DNA of 64,000 nucleotides, taken from the NCBI RefSeq assembly GCF_008180615.1, contig NZ_VTEH01000019.1, forward strand, positions 1 to 64,000, written 5' to 3'. Both the position numbers and the translations under genes were made by a program. The notes under the pieces are model-generated. The model did no database searches and had not been told where the DNA came from. It worked only from the letters and a program-made list of their open reading frames with translations. Shown in pieces: positions 41,938 to 50,670 of this stretch; positions within the stretch are counted from its first letter, which is position 1; the number at the start of each line of letters is the position of its first letter. Origin of the DNA: Rossellomorea vietnamensis. Its GTDB lineage: Bacteria > Bacillota > Bacilli > Bacillales > Bacillaceae_B.

Positions 41938-42960
41938 ATGAAGATCTTATTACTGGGGGGAACGTCATTCTTAGGGAAGCATATAGCTCAATCGGCGCTT
42001 TCTAAAGGCCACGAATTGACGCTGTTCAATCGGGGAAAAACCAATCCGCATTTGTTTCCGGAAGCTGAGAAGTTAATAGGGGACCGTGAGAGCGGTGACT
42101 TAAGGGCGCTGGAAAAGGGTGAATGGGATGTGGTCATAGATACATCGGGGTATACGCCTGGAAAAGTGGAAAAGACTGCGTCCTTGTTAAAGGAACGAGT
42201 AAGCAGATACATATTCATTTCATCCATTTCCGTTTATAAGAGTTTTCAGAGTGGTGAAGCCCGGGAAGAAGATGAAACGGGCAGTCTGGACAACCCGGAC
42301 ACCGAAGAAGTAAATGGGGAAACTTATGGCCCCTTAAAAGCCTTATGTGAGGAAAGACTGGAGAAAATCCTTCCCGGGAAGGTTCTTACCATAAGACCGG
42401 GATTAATTGTCGGACCTGATGATACAACGGACCGGTTCACCTACTGGGTGAAAAGATTTTCTGAAGGCGGCGAAGTCCTTGTTCCCGGAAGTAAAGAACG
42501 TGTTATTCAATGGATCGATGTGCGTGACCTTTCCCAGTGGATCATTCTCATGGCGGAGGACGGTGAAACGGGCACTTATAACGTGACGGGACCAAAGCAG
42601 GGATACAGCATGAAGGAATTCGTTGAGGACCTGACCCTTATAGCTCCTTCAGGCACAGAAGCTGCGTGGGTCGAGGACACATTTCTAGTGGAGAGAGACA
42701 TCACGCCGTTTACACAGCTTCCATTGTGGATTCCGGTCAATGAGCAATATCCGGATGGTTTTATTTTGGCTGATTATTCACGTTCCTTGAATAAAGGACT
42801 CGTTCTCAGGCATCCAAGGGAAACGATTGAAGATACACTTGCTTGGTTCAAAGCATACGGATCAGACGATTTGAAGGCGGGGTTGGCAAAAGAGGTGGAG
42901 GCCTCTCTTCTGCAAAGCCGGGCTATTGTTGACCAACCACGAAATGATATACAAAAATAA
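41938..42960 (+). CDS. NAD-dependent epimerase/reductase (extended SDR)
   Basis: 340-residue Rossmann-fold protein of the atypical/extended SDR type, similar to isoflavone-reductase-like and epimerase proteins found widely in Bacilli. GGTSFLGKHIAQ forms the nucleotide loop; NRG follows strand 2; ISSISVY and the YGPLK (YxxxK) pair form the active-site region; VQWIDVRDL-like IQWIDVRDLSQW binds substrate. GAGGAGGAG precedes the ATG at 41938; the frame is open to 41911 inside the preceding gene. Substrate unknown. Confidence 0.82.
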   Translation: MKILLLGGTSFLGKHIAQSALSKGHELTLFNRGKTNPHLFPEAEKLIGDRESGDLRALEKGEWDVVIDTSGYTPGKVEKTASLLKERVSRYIFISSISVYKSFQSGEAREEDETGSLDNPDTEEVNGETYGPLKALCEERLEKILPGKVLTIRPGLIVGPDDTTDRFTYWVKRFSEGGEVLVPGSKERVIQWIDVRDLSQWIILMAEDGETGTYNVTGPKQGYSMKEFVEDLTLIAPSGTEAAWVEDTFLVERDITPFTQLPLWIPVNEQYPDGFILADYSRSLNKGLVLRHPRETIEDTLAWFKAYGSDDLKAGLAKEVEASLLQSRAIVDQPRNDIQK

Positions 42961-43067
42961 TATAACCGCAGTCCTTTTTGGGTAACCCGTTCGGTTGTCA
43001 GGGAGAAAAACGCAATTCACAAATAAAATAGAATGCTTTTTAGCATATCCTTTAACATGAAAAATAG

Positions 43068-43102
43068 CAGCCCAAATGGTGAAACTTTTGGGCTGTTTTT
43101 TT
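43068..43102 (+). terminator. terminator after the epimerase gene
   Basis: CAGCCCAAA / TTTGGGCTG stem followed by seven T. Otherwise 42961-43287 holds nothing recognised. Confidence 0.85.
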
Positions 43103-43287
43103 CTGTTGTGAGGAAGTGTTTTTCCAGAGAATATATAATGGATCCTGCCGTGATAATATAGTTTATGATAAACTAGTGTTATCAGAATTTTCCATTCGCA
43201 TTAGGACTGTTGTTCAATTAAAGGGCAGATTTACTGAAGAATTTTATAGTTTTGGTACATTTGGTCCCCGTTGAAAAGGTGGTTTTA

Positions 43288-43524
43288 ATGAAGTTTAAAT
43301 TTGATAAATTATATCTTCTATTTCTCCCTTTGTTTTTATTTTTCTTTGTAATGTTCTATATTGAAGTGTCGCTATATTCCCTTTTACCTCCAGAAGAAGG
43401 CGGAATGAGCTTTTGGCTTGAATTACAGTATGTATGGTATCGTTCTGTATGGTTTTACGCAATGATTGTGACTATTTTTTTCTGGTGTTTTTTAGGTTTT
43501 TTAAATTTCATAAGAAAAGGCTAG
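43288..43524 (+). CDS. small two-span membrane protein
   Basis: 78 residues with two membrane segments (LYLLFLPLFLFFFVMFYIEV and WFYAMIVTIFFWCFLGFL) and a short loop between them. AAAGGTGG five bases before the ATG at 43288 is the best start; an ATG at 43252 has none. No family recognised. Confidence 0.55.
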   Translation: MKFKFDKLYLLFLPLFLFFFVMFYIEVSLYSLLPPEEGGMSFWLELQYVWYRSVWFYAMIVTIFFWCFLGFLNFIRKG

Positions 43525-43623
43525 ATAAGGTCCATCTATTACCAATTAACAGGTAAGGGGCGTATTAAGTAACCTTTCTTCAAATTGCTTGTTCAACAAA
43601 CGTGGGCTTTAATTAAATAACAA

Positions 43624-43657
43624 AGGATCATCCAACCTGGATGGTCCTATTTTTTTC
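43624..43657 (+). terminator. terminator
   Basis: AGGATCATCC / GGATGGTCCT stem (one mismatch) with ATTTTTTT, 100 bases after the small membrane gene. Confidence 0.8.
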
Positions 43658-43682
43658 TTCAGTATTACTTTCAACATTGGAA

Positions 43683-43742
43683 TTAACACCCCTTTTAGCA
43701 GTAGTGAATAAATTTATTCACTACTGCTAAAAGGGGTGTTAA
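43683..43742. repeat. perfect 60-bp palindrome
   Basis: Left arm TTAACACCCCTTTTAGCAGT plus AGTGAATAAA is followed at once by its exact reverse complement: 30-bp arms with no loop and no mismatch. It lies just past a terminator and is not followed by a T-run, so it is more than a terminator. Confidence 0.95.
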
Positions 43743-43809
43743 AACATATGCTAATTTGTATGTTAAAACGCTCTTTTTCCGTTATAAACGTTGTCATATC
43801 AATAAAAAA

Positions 43810-43844
43810 TGGAGGTGCGAATTAGCATGCTAGTTCCACCTCCA
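43810..43844. repeat. 35-bp near-palindrome
   Basis: TGGAGGTG...CACCTCCA arms continue inward to AATTAGCATGCTAGTT with a few mismatches. It has TGGAGGTGCGA ahead of an ATG at 43827, but no reading frame of any length follows. The rest of 43745-44056 is AT-rich and without a gene. Confidence 0.6.
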
Positions 43845-43940
43845 ATAGCAGTGTTATTTTATGTTTTCTCCCGCTCAACCGAACGGGTTATTTTTGGGGC
43901 TGTGGTTCTTTTTAGTTTTGTATGATAAAAAGCCCTGTAT

Positions 43941-43954
43941 TGAAAGCGTTTTAC
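43941..43954 (+). promoter_or_regulatory. possible CcpA (cre) site
   Basis: TGAAAGCGTTTTAC agrees with the cre consensus TGWAANCGNTNWCA except at its last two bases, 100 bases before a fatty-acid-type dehydrogenase gene. Confidence 0.3.
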
Positions 43955-44056
43955 TTCATTATATTACCATTATAGGAGTATAATAAAACTTATGATTTAC
44001 CATCACCCTAATGTGGTAATAAATATCCAAGGGTGAATTTTGAAAGGAGAGGTACT

Positions 44057-44952
44057 ATGAACTACAAAAACATTACGGTTGCCGGAAGCGGAGTACTGGG
44101 AAGCCAGATTGCATTCCAGACAGCCTTTCACGGATTCAATGTATCGGTTTATGACATCAGTGATGAAGCACTTGAGAAGGCGAAGGATCGTGTCACGAAC
44201 CTGAAGCCGCGTTATCAGGAAGACTTAGGGGCTTCTCAAGAAGAAGTAGATGCGCATTTAATAGAATGTCATTCTATTCTGATTTGGAAAAAGCAGTAGA
44301 AGACGCAGATCTTGTAATCGAAGCGGTACCAGAAGTGGTGAAGATCAAAACGGAATTTTATGAGAAGCTGGGCAGTGCGGCTCCGGCAAAAACGATCTTT
44401 GCCACCAACTCTTCCACTCTGCTGCCGAGCCAATTCGCTGAGGCGACAGGGCGCCCGGAAAAATTTCTTGCTCTGCACTTCGCCAATGAAATTTGGACAA
44501 ACAACACAGCTGAAGTCATGGGACATCCAGGAACAGAGAAGAACGTTTTTGAAGACTTGCTGAAATTTGCCGAGGCCATCGGTATGGTTGCACTGCCCCT
44601 ATACAAAGAACAGCCTGGTTATATCTTGAATTCCCTGCTGGTTCCTTTCCTTGAGGCAGGCCAGATGCTGCTCGTCAATGATGTATCCGATGCTCACACC
44701 ATCGATAAAACATGGATGATTGCTACAGGTGCACCAAAAGGTCCATTTGCGATATTGGATATTGTCGGAATCACTACAGCTTACAATATCTCAAATGCGA
44801 AAGCCGAAGCAACAGGCTCACCGGAGTTTGCCAAATTGGCATCCATGCTGAAAACGGAATTTATTGATAAAGGAAAATTGGGCAGAGAAACTGGAGAAGG
44901 ATTTTACACGTACCCTAACCCGGCGTATGAAGATCCTGATTTCCTAAAGTAA
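44057..44952 (+). pseudogene. 3-hydroxyacyl-CoA dehydrogenase, frameshifted
   Basis: Codes for a FadB/HbdA-type NAD-dependent 3-hydroxyacyl-CoA dehydrogenase. The N-terminal frame starts at 44057 (AAAGGAGAGG before it) with NITVAGSGVLGSQIAFQTA; it leaves register near 44258-44264 (after EVDAHL) and the rest reads in the next frame as MSFYSDLEKAVEDADLVIEA, then NSSTLLPSQFA, LHFANEIW and GRETGEGFYTYPNP. Restoring one base would give about 298 residues with all motifs. A true inactivation or a sequencing error are both possible; there is no slippery sequence that would suggest programmed frameshifting. Confidence 0.85.
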
Positions 44953-44972
44953 TAGAATACCTGAACTAATGA

Positions 44973-45003
44973 AGAAGGCAGCTTCCCGAAGCTGCCTTCT
45001 CTA
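44973..45003 (+). terminator. terminator
   Basis: AGAAGGCAGCTTC / GAAGCTGCCTTCT perfect stem with loop CC, 20 bases after the stop. Confidence 0.85.
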
Positions 45004-45017
45004 TATATACTCACTTT

Positions 45018-45074
45018 AATGCTTTACCGTGTTGAGAGGGACTGTCCCTTTCAGTACGGTAAAGGAGTAAAGCG
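45018..45074. repeat. dispersed palindrome R2, copy 3
   Basis: GCTTTACCGTGTTGAGAGGGAC / GTCCCTTTCAGTACGGTAAAG, between two terminators of convergent genes. Confidence 0.75.
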
Positions 45075-45077
45075 CAC

Positions 45078-45105
45078 AAAAGGCAGCTATTGTAAGCTGC
45101 CTTTT
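45078..45105 (-). terminator. terminator of clsA
   Basis: AAAAGGCAGCT / AGCTGCCTTTT stem, seven bases past the clsA stop on the minus strand. Confidence 0.8.
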
Positions 45106-45111
45106 GATCTA

Positions 45112-46560
45112 TTATAGGATGGGAGATAAGAGCCTCGAAATCGATTCCTTAAAACGGATCCACAGGTGCCTCTTAGAATACTCTTCTATAGTCAGTTCCC
45201 TTGATTGATGAATGTCTTTTAAGAAAACATTTCCAAGTTCATTAGACAATTCAACATCATAAATGAACGCATTCACCTCAAAGTTCAAGCGGAAGCTACG
45301 CACATCGATATTGGCTGTTCCGACCGAAGAGGTTTTACTGTCCACGACAATCGTTTTAGCGTGGATGAAGCCATTATCATAGATGTAAATCCGTGCTCCG
45401 GCTTTCAGCATCTCCCCAATATAGGAAAACGTTGCCCAATAGACAAACATATGGTCAGGCTTATTCGGAATCATGATTCTGACATCAATTCCGGAAAGGG
45501 CAGCAATTCTGAGGGCATCGAGCAGGCTGGTATCAGGAATAAAATAAGGTGTCTGGATGTAAATGGATTCTTTTGCCGAAGACACCATCCGAATATATCC
45601 ATTCTTGATTTGTTCCCATTCCGAATCAGGTCCGCTCGTGACAATCTGAACTCCGGCATTTCCTCGAAATTTCGCTTCGGGGAAGTACCGGTGCTCCAAG
45701 TCAATATCCCTCGAATCGGAGGCCTGGTTCCAATCCAGGATGAACCTGGTCTGCATAGCCAGTACTGCACTCCCCTCAATTCTCAGGTGAGTGTCCCGCC
45801 AATACCCAAATCGCGGATTCAGCCCAAGGTATTCATCGCCCACGTTAAAGCCGCCGACGTAGCCGGTGACACCATCAATGATCACAAGTTTACGGTGATT
45901 CCGATAATTCAGCCGGGGGTTGATATAGGGAATGCGTGAAGGGAAGAAAACTTCGACTTCCCCGCCTGCTTTAATCAGGTCACGGAAGAATCTTTTGTTC
46001 AGTGTCCTTGATCCCATCTCGTCATATAGAACCCTGACTTTTACCCCCTCCCTTGCTTTTTCCGTAAGAGCACTCAGGATCCTTTTACCAAGGGCATCTC
46101 TTCGTAATATGTAGTATTGAAAGTGAATATGGTTTCGCGCAGCTTCAATATCTTTCAGCAGTGAATCAAATTTATCCTCTCCGTGGGTGAAAACCTTGAT
46201 CTCGTTATCTTGTGTCAGGACTGCCTCGTTGTTGATCAGGTGCATATAAATCAATTCTTTGTTGTTACTCACTGTACTGTCCCTGAAAGAAAAGTGATCA
46301 CTCTTGATCTCTTCAACCTGCCTGGCAATCAGTTCCTCTATCCCGATTTTTTGAATGTCATCCCATTGAAATAACCTTTTCCGCGTGAGGTTCTGTCCAA
46401 AAATCAGATACATGATGAACCCAAGCACCGGGATGAAAAGCAAGACCATCAGCCAAGCCCAGGTTGCCCCGGCATCACGCCTTTCCAGAAAAACGACGAC
46501 AGAGGCAAAAGCAATATTCAAAACCACAAGGACCGTAAGAAAAACACTAAGGATATCCAT
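45112..46560 (-). CDS. clsA: cardiolipin synthase
   Basis: Joins two phosphatidylglycerol molecules into cardiolipin and glycerol at the membrane. 482 residues, exactly the length of B. subtilis ClsA (YwnE). Two N-terminal membrane spans (VFLTVLVVLNIAFASVVVFL, WAWLMVLLFIPVLGFIMYLI) and two phospholipase-D HKD motifs: NHRKLVIIDG and HAKTIVVDS, with GGFNVGDEYLG and GTANIDVRSF after them. AGAGGGGAA precedes the ATG. Single gene with its own terminator. Confidence 0.95.
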   Translation of the reverse strand: MDILSVFLTVLVVLNIAFASVVVFLERRDAGATWAWLMVLLFIPVLGFIMYLIFGQNLTRKRLFQWDDIQKIGIEELIARQVEEIKSDHFSFRDSTVSNNKELIYMHLINNEAVLTQDNEIKVFTHGEDKFDSLLKDIEAARNHIHFQYYILRRDALGKRILSALTEKAREGVKVRVLYDEMGSRTLNKRFFRDLIKAGGEVEVFFPSRIPYINPRLNYRNHRKLVIIDGVTGYVGGFNVGDEYLGLNPRFGYWRDTHLRIEGSAVLAMQTRFILDWNQASDSRDIDLEHRYFPEAKFRGNAGVQIVTSGPDSEWEQIKNGYIRMVSSAKESIYIQTPYFIPDTSLLDALRIAALSGIDVRIMIPNKPDHMFVYWATFSYIGEMLKAGARIYIYDNGFIHAKTIVVDSKTSSVGTANIDVRSFRLNFEVNAFIYDVELSNELGNVFLKDIHQSRELTIEEYSKRHLWIRFKESISRLLSPIL

Positions 46561-46702
46561 AGAAATTCCCCTCTGAATAAATAAGATAAAGTGCAGTAAG
46601 ATATTTCTGTATGTTAATCATTTTATCATAACCGCACTACTTATTCCGTTACCTTCCAAAGTGAATTTCCGTTTAAGGCTTGTATAAATTTCTTCCTGTC
46701 CC

Positions 46703-46730
46703 TTGTCAACCGGCATCTAACATACATTAT
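46703..46730 (+). promoter_or_regulatory. possible promoter of tcyP
   Basis: TTGTCA, 16-base spacer, CATTAT, about 80 bases before the start. Confidence 0.35.
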
Positions 46731-46812
46731 CCTTTTCCCTCATATGATTGTAACAGCAGTCCAAACCGGCTGCTTTTGCATCATTCATCATTTATAAATG
46801 GGAGGGAAGGAA

Positions 46813-48195
46813 ATGGACAATTTAACGCTTCTTGCTAACTTAGCCGCATTTCTTATCATTGTGGGAGTCCTCTTTTATATGCAGAAAAAACACTTGTCAT
46901 TCTCCAAAAGAGTGTTCGCTGCCTTAGGACTCGGGATCTTATTCGGGTTTATCCTTCAGTGGCTATATGAGCCCGCGGATGAAACCCTGGCCCGGTCGAT
47001 CGATTGGTACAATATTGTCGGAATAGGATATATCAAGCTTTTGCAAATGGTTGTCATGCCTCTCGTCTTTGTGTCGATCCTTTCTGCTTTTACCAAGCTT
47101 AAGCTCGGAAACAACCTCGGCAAGATTGCCCTTCTGATTATCGGCTTGTTAGTCGGGACAACGGCCATTGCGGCGGCAGTCGGGATTGCAGCAGCCCAGG
47201 GATTCGGCCTTGAAGCAATTCAAATCGAGCAGGGTGAGGCGGAAACTTCACGAGGACTAGCGCTCGAAGAACGATCTACTGCTATGGAAGGCCAGAGTTA
47301 TCCGCAAAGGATCCTGGAGCTTCTTCCGGCTAACCCATTCCTTGATTTAACAGGGGAACGTGCCACCTCCACTATAGCGGTTGTCATATTTGCCGCCTTC
47401 ATAGGGGGCGCCTATCTGGGTGTATACCGCAAAGACAGGGAAGCAGCAGATTTCTTTAAAAAAATCGTCGATTCCATCTACGCTATCGTTATGAGGGTAG
47501 TAACTCTGGTTCTGCGCCTGACTCCATATGGCGTCTTTGCCATTATGGCTAAGACGGTAGCAACCAGTGACTTTGATGCGATTTTAAAGCTCGGTAAATT
47601 TGTCGGCGCGTCCTACGCTGCCTTAATTGTCATGCTGGCCATCCACTTGATCATGCTTACAATGGCAGGGCTGAATCCGCTAACCTATCTGAAAAAAGCT
47701 TTTCCAGTTTTGACCTTTGCCTTTACTTCCCGTTCAAGTGCAGGCACACTGCCTTTGACGATTAATGCACAAACAAAGCATATGGGGGTTTCGGAGGGAA
47801 TTGCCAACTTCTCGGGTTCATTCGGATTGTCAATCGGACAAAATGGCTGTGCGGGCGTCTATCCGGCGATGCTTGCTGTCATGATTGCACCGACTGTGGG
47901 GATTAATCCGATGACACCTTCCTTTATCTTTACATTGATTGTCATTGTCGCTATCAGTTCATTTGGTGTGGCGGGTGTCGGAGGCGGCGCTACCTTCGCT
48001 GCCATCCTGGTCCTTTCGGCTATGGACCTGCCGATCGCTTTGGCCGGGCTGCTCATCTCCATTGAGCCGCTGATCGATATGGGCCGGACGGCCGTCAATG
48101 TCAGCGGGGCCATGACCTCTGGACTGATCACCAGCAAAGTGACGGATGAATTGGATCAGGAAGTGTACGATAACCCTGCTGCCTCAGAGGGATGA
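46813..48195 (+). CDS. tcyP: L-cystine symporter TcyP
   Basis: Sodium- or proton-coupled dicarboxylate/amino-acid symporter; closest to B. subtilis TcyP (YhcL), which takes up cystine. 460 residues with about eight helices; family motifs KLLQMVVMPLVFVSILSAF, PVLTFAFTSRSSAGTLPL (serine-rich loop), FGLSIGQNGCAGVYPAMLA and ISIEPLIDMGRTAVNVSG. GGGAGGGAAGG before the ATG at 46813 shows that the ATG at 46798, which lies before that site, is not the start. Single gene with terminator; no S-box or T-box seen. Confidence 0.92.
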   Translation: MDNLTLLANLAAFLIIVGVLFYMQKKHLSFSKRVFAALGLGILFGFILQWLYEPADETLARSIDWYNIVGIGYIKLLQMVVMPLVFVSILSAFTKLKLGNNLGKIALLIIGLLVGTTAIAAAVGIAAAQGFGLEAIQIEQGEAETSRGLALEERSTAMEGQSYPQRILELLPANPFLDLTGERATSTIAVVIFAAFIGGAYLGVYRKDREAADFFKKIVDSIYAIVMRVVTLVLRLTPYGVFAIMAKTVATSDFDAILKLGKFVGASYAALIVMLAIHLIMLTMAGLNPLTYLKKAFPVLTFAFTSRSSAGTLPLTINAQTKHMGVSEGIANFSGSFGLSIGQNGCAGVYPAMLAVMIAPTVGINPMTPSFIFTLIVIVAISSFGVAGVGGGATFAAILVLSAMDLPIALAGLLISIEPLIDMGRTAVNVSGAMTSGLITSKVTDELDQEVYDNPAASEG

Positions 48196-48204
48196 TTAGG
48201 GAAG

Positions 48205-48237
48205 AAACCCGTCCGGCTTTCGCTGGATGGGTTTTTT
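48205..48237 (+). terminator. terminator of tcyP
   Basis: AACCCGTCCGGC / GCTGGATGGGTT stem (two G-T pairs), loop TTTC, six T. Confidence 0.85.
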
Positions 48238-48329
48238 GTTGCTTTCAAAGAGGTCTCCAGGCCTTTGGTTTTACCGTGAAGAGCTAACTAAAGTTCTGCT
48301 AGAGGCCCATAGTTTGAAAATTAAGCACC

Positions 48330-49136
48330 ATAATGGTTTCAAGAGTCATTTAAAAGACCCATACCCATCAGGTTTAAGCGTCCAAGTGGTGTCTAAATGT
48401 CTAAAGCTCTGTTAGAGACCCATACATTTTTTAAAAGAGCCCTAAGTGGTCTCAAGGGCCCTCTAAGAGACCCATACCCATCAGGTTTGAGCGTCCAAGT
48501 TGTGTCTAAAGCTTTTCTAGAGCCCCATACATTTAAAAAATAAGCCTCAAGTGGTCTCAAGGGCCCTCTAAGAGACCAGTACCCACCAGGTTTGAGCGTC
48601 CAAGTGGTGTCTAAAACTTTTCTAGAAACCCGTACATTTTTAAAAAAAGCCGCAAGTGGTCTCAAGGGCCCTCTAAGAGACCAGTACCCACCAGGTTTGA
48701 GCGTCCAAGTGGTGTCTAAAGCTTTTCTAGAGACCCATACATTTTAAAAATAACCCCCAAGTGGTCTCAAGGGCCCTCCAAGAGACCAGTACCCATCAGG
48801 TTTGAGCGTCCAAGTTGTGTCTAAAGCTTTTCTAGAGACCCATACATTTTTAAAAAAAGCCCCAAGTGGTCTCAAGGGCCCTCTAAGAGACCCATACCCA
48901 TCAGGTTTAAGCTTCCAAGAGGTGTCTAAAGCTTTTCTAGAGACCCATACATTTAAAAAATAACCCCCAAGTGGTCTCAAGGGCCCTCTAAGAGACCAGT
49001 ACCCATCAGGTTTAAGCGTCCAAGTGGTGTCTAAAGCTTTTCTAGAGGCCCATACATTTTAAAAATAACCCCCAAGTGGTCTCAAGGGCCCTCTAAGAGA
49101 CCCATACCCACCAGATTTGATAATACAAGTGGTCTC
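48330..49136. repeat. tandem array C, 105 bp dimeric units
   Basis: CTCAAGGGCC recurs at 48451, 48556, 48661, 48766, 48871, 48976 and 49081, exactly 105 bases apart, with a diverged first copy near 48337. Each unit consists of two related halves of 53 and 52 bases, both beginning CAAGTGGT(G)TCT and containing AGAGACCCATAC. Frames inside are artefacts. 48240-48330 and 49137-49287 hold no gene. Confidence 0.93.
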
Positions 49137-49287
49137 TGGAAGGATAACCATCCACCTTGAGCAGAAATCTATTAATTTTAAAGCAGCCACAAACCTAGCG
49201 GAAAACAGCTTAAAGAAAATAAATACAAAAAGCAGGAATCAACGGTTTAATGACGAATTTGGTTGTTGAAAGGATAGGTGAGGAAGG

Positions 49288-49875
49288 ATGACAGTCATTT
49301 ATATGATAAGGCATGCTCACTCGGTCTTTAATCTGGAAGAGGAAGAGACCCGAGGCTTATCCGTGCAAGGGATGGCCGATGCGGTGCGTGTAAAGGACAT
49401 TTTAAAGTCTGAGAAGATCGATGCCGTATATTCCAGTTCCTATACTAGAGCCATCCAAACTGTTCAAGGGTTAGCTGATGAACGCGATCTGAAGATACAA
49501 GTGGATGAGCGTTTTCGTGAAAGAGACCTGGCAGCAAAGGATTACATAATTGAAAACCCACAGGATGCTATGCGGAAAGTTTTTGAAAATCCTGATCTTT
49601 GTTTACCTGGCGGAGAAACCAATAATGAAGTGAGAGCCAGGGGAACTGCGGCTTTTCAGGAGGTATTGGAGAAGTGTGAGGGCCGGAGCGCGGCCATCGG
49701 AATCCACGGACACGTGATGACCATTATTATGGGTGCCTTAAACTCCGATTATGGAACCATCGATTTTTGGCAGAGCACGACAAAACCCGATATATATAAA
49801 CTCGAATTGGAAGGGCAGGAGCTTAAATCAGTGACTCGTTTGTGGAAAGTACCGGCTCTGGAGAGAAGTGTATGA
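49288..49875 (+). CDS. histidine phosphatase family protein
   Basis: 195-residue phosphoglycerate-mutase-like phosphatase. Catalytic His in IRHAHS (RHG-like), Arg/Glu region SSYTRAIQT and RFRERDLA, second His in GIHGHVM. GAGGAAGG precedes the ATG. It overlaps the following Nudix gene by four bases (ATGA), so the two are translationally coupled. Substrate unknown; coupling to a Nudix hydrolase points to a nucleotide or nucleotide-sugar phosphate. Confidence 0.88.
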   Translation: MTVIYMIRHAHSVFNLEEEETRGLSVQGMADAVRVKDILKSEKIDAVYSSSYTRAIQTVQGLADERDLKIQVDERFRERDLAAKDYIIENPQDAMRKVFENPDLCLPGGETNNEVRARGTAAFQEVLEKCEGRSAAIGIHGHVMTIIMGALNSDYGTIDFWQSTTKPDIYKLELEGQELKSVTRLWKVPALERSV

Positions 49876-50378
49876 GCAGGAGGATCCAGGCGCAGTGGGG
49901 AAACAGTCAGGTAGAGTTGACTTGGAGAGCCCAGGCACCTATGCCTCCTCTGGAGAAAATCACAAGTGTTCACGGATGCTGCTTCGAACAAGGAAAGGTT
50001 CTTCTTGTTCATATAAAAGGGAGAGGGTTCACTTTTCCGGGTGGGCATATAGAAGCTGGCGAAACCCCTGAAGAAGCCTTCCATAGAGAAGTGCTGGAAG
50101 AAGGCTGTGTAAAAGGCAGAACCACTAGAATTGGATTAATTGAAGTGAGCCATGAAAATAATCCTGAATTCAACCCAAAAGGAAAGTACCCTTTGATTGG
50201 GTACCAGGTGTTTTACCGCATGGATATTGAGGAGGTATTCCCTTTTATAAGGAATAACGAGTCGACTTGCCGGATATGGGTGGAGCATGCTGAAATTCCT
50301 TATGTAATCGACGAACATGAATTGGCTTTGGAGGCTTTTAAAGAGGCGGTCAAAGCTGACTTAAACACCATAGTTTAA
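49872..50378 (+). CDS. Nudix hydrolase
   Basis: 168-residue pyrophosphohydrolase. The Nudix box is GGHIEAGETPEEAFHREVLE followed by EGCV: the REUxEExGU core is kept, but the final conserved Gly is Cys. The C-terminal part has YPLIGYQVFYRMDIEE. The ATG at 49872 has GGAGAG six bases before and overlaps the stop of the phosphatase gene. The 3' end overlaps the converging small membrane gene by 18 bases. Substrate unknown. Confidence 0.88.
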   Translation: MSRRIQAQWGNSQVELTWRAQAPMPPLEKITSVHGCCFEQGKVLLVHIKGRGFTFPGGHIEAGETPEEAFHREVLEEGCVKGRTTRIGLIEVSHENNPEFNPKGKYPLIGYQVFYRMDIEEVFPFIRNNESTCRIWVEHAEIPYVIDEHELALEAFKEAVKADLNTIV

Positions 50379-50519
50379 TACAAGCAGCAGAACGCATGTG
50401 ATCATGGTGATGCCGATCATCATATAGAGGAAATCGACAAAGTTATCAAGCATAGCAGTCTTGTGCTTTTCACGCCTGTAGCTGCGCGGAGCACGACGGG
50501 ATTGTTTTGCAGAACGCAT
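50361..50519 (-). CDS. small membrane protein, unknown
   Basis: 52 residues: a basic N-terminus (MRSAKQSRRAPRSYRREKHK) and one C-terminal membrane span (FLYMMIGITMITCVLLLVLN). AAAGGAGG before the ATG at 50519 is a strong site; the frame extends upstream to 50564 without one. Its last six codons overlap the end of the Nudix gene on the other strand. Confidence 0.65.
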   Translation of the reverse strand: MRSAKQSRRAPRSYRREKHKTAMLDNFVDFLYMMIGITMITCVLLLVLNYGV

Positions 50520-50637
50520 GGATTTGCCTCCTTTGTATTCATCAGATACAAAGGATTTCGACAAAAAAACGTAAAATCCTCCCTCTGAATGAAAAAATAA
50601 CCATAACTAGTGGTGCGCAGCAATCAGTGCCATTATA

Positions 50638-50662
50638 AAACGCCCGTTTGAAAACGGACGTT
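50638..50662 (-). terminator. terminator of the CBS gene
   Basis: AACGCCCGTTT / AAACGGACGTT stem, nine bases past the stop on the minus strand. Confidence 0.65.
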
Positions 50663-50670
50663 TGCCTTGC

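Noticed and set aside
43745..44056. Insertion sequence or transposon remnant
   Set aside because: Palindromes are present, but I find no transposase-like coding sequence, no matching terminal repeats around a body and no target duplication.
44033..44299. Programmed frameshift in the dehydrogenase gene
   Set aside because: There is no slippery heptamer, no stimulatory hairpin and no internal ribosome site at the break; a simple one-base loss explains it.
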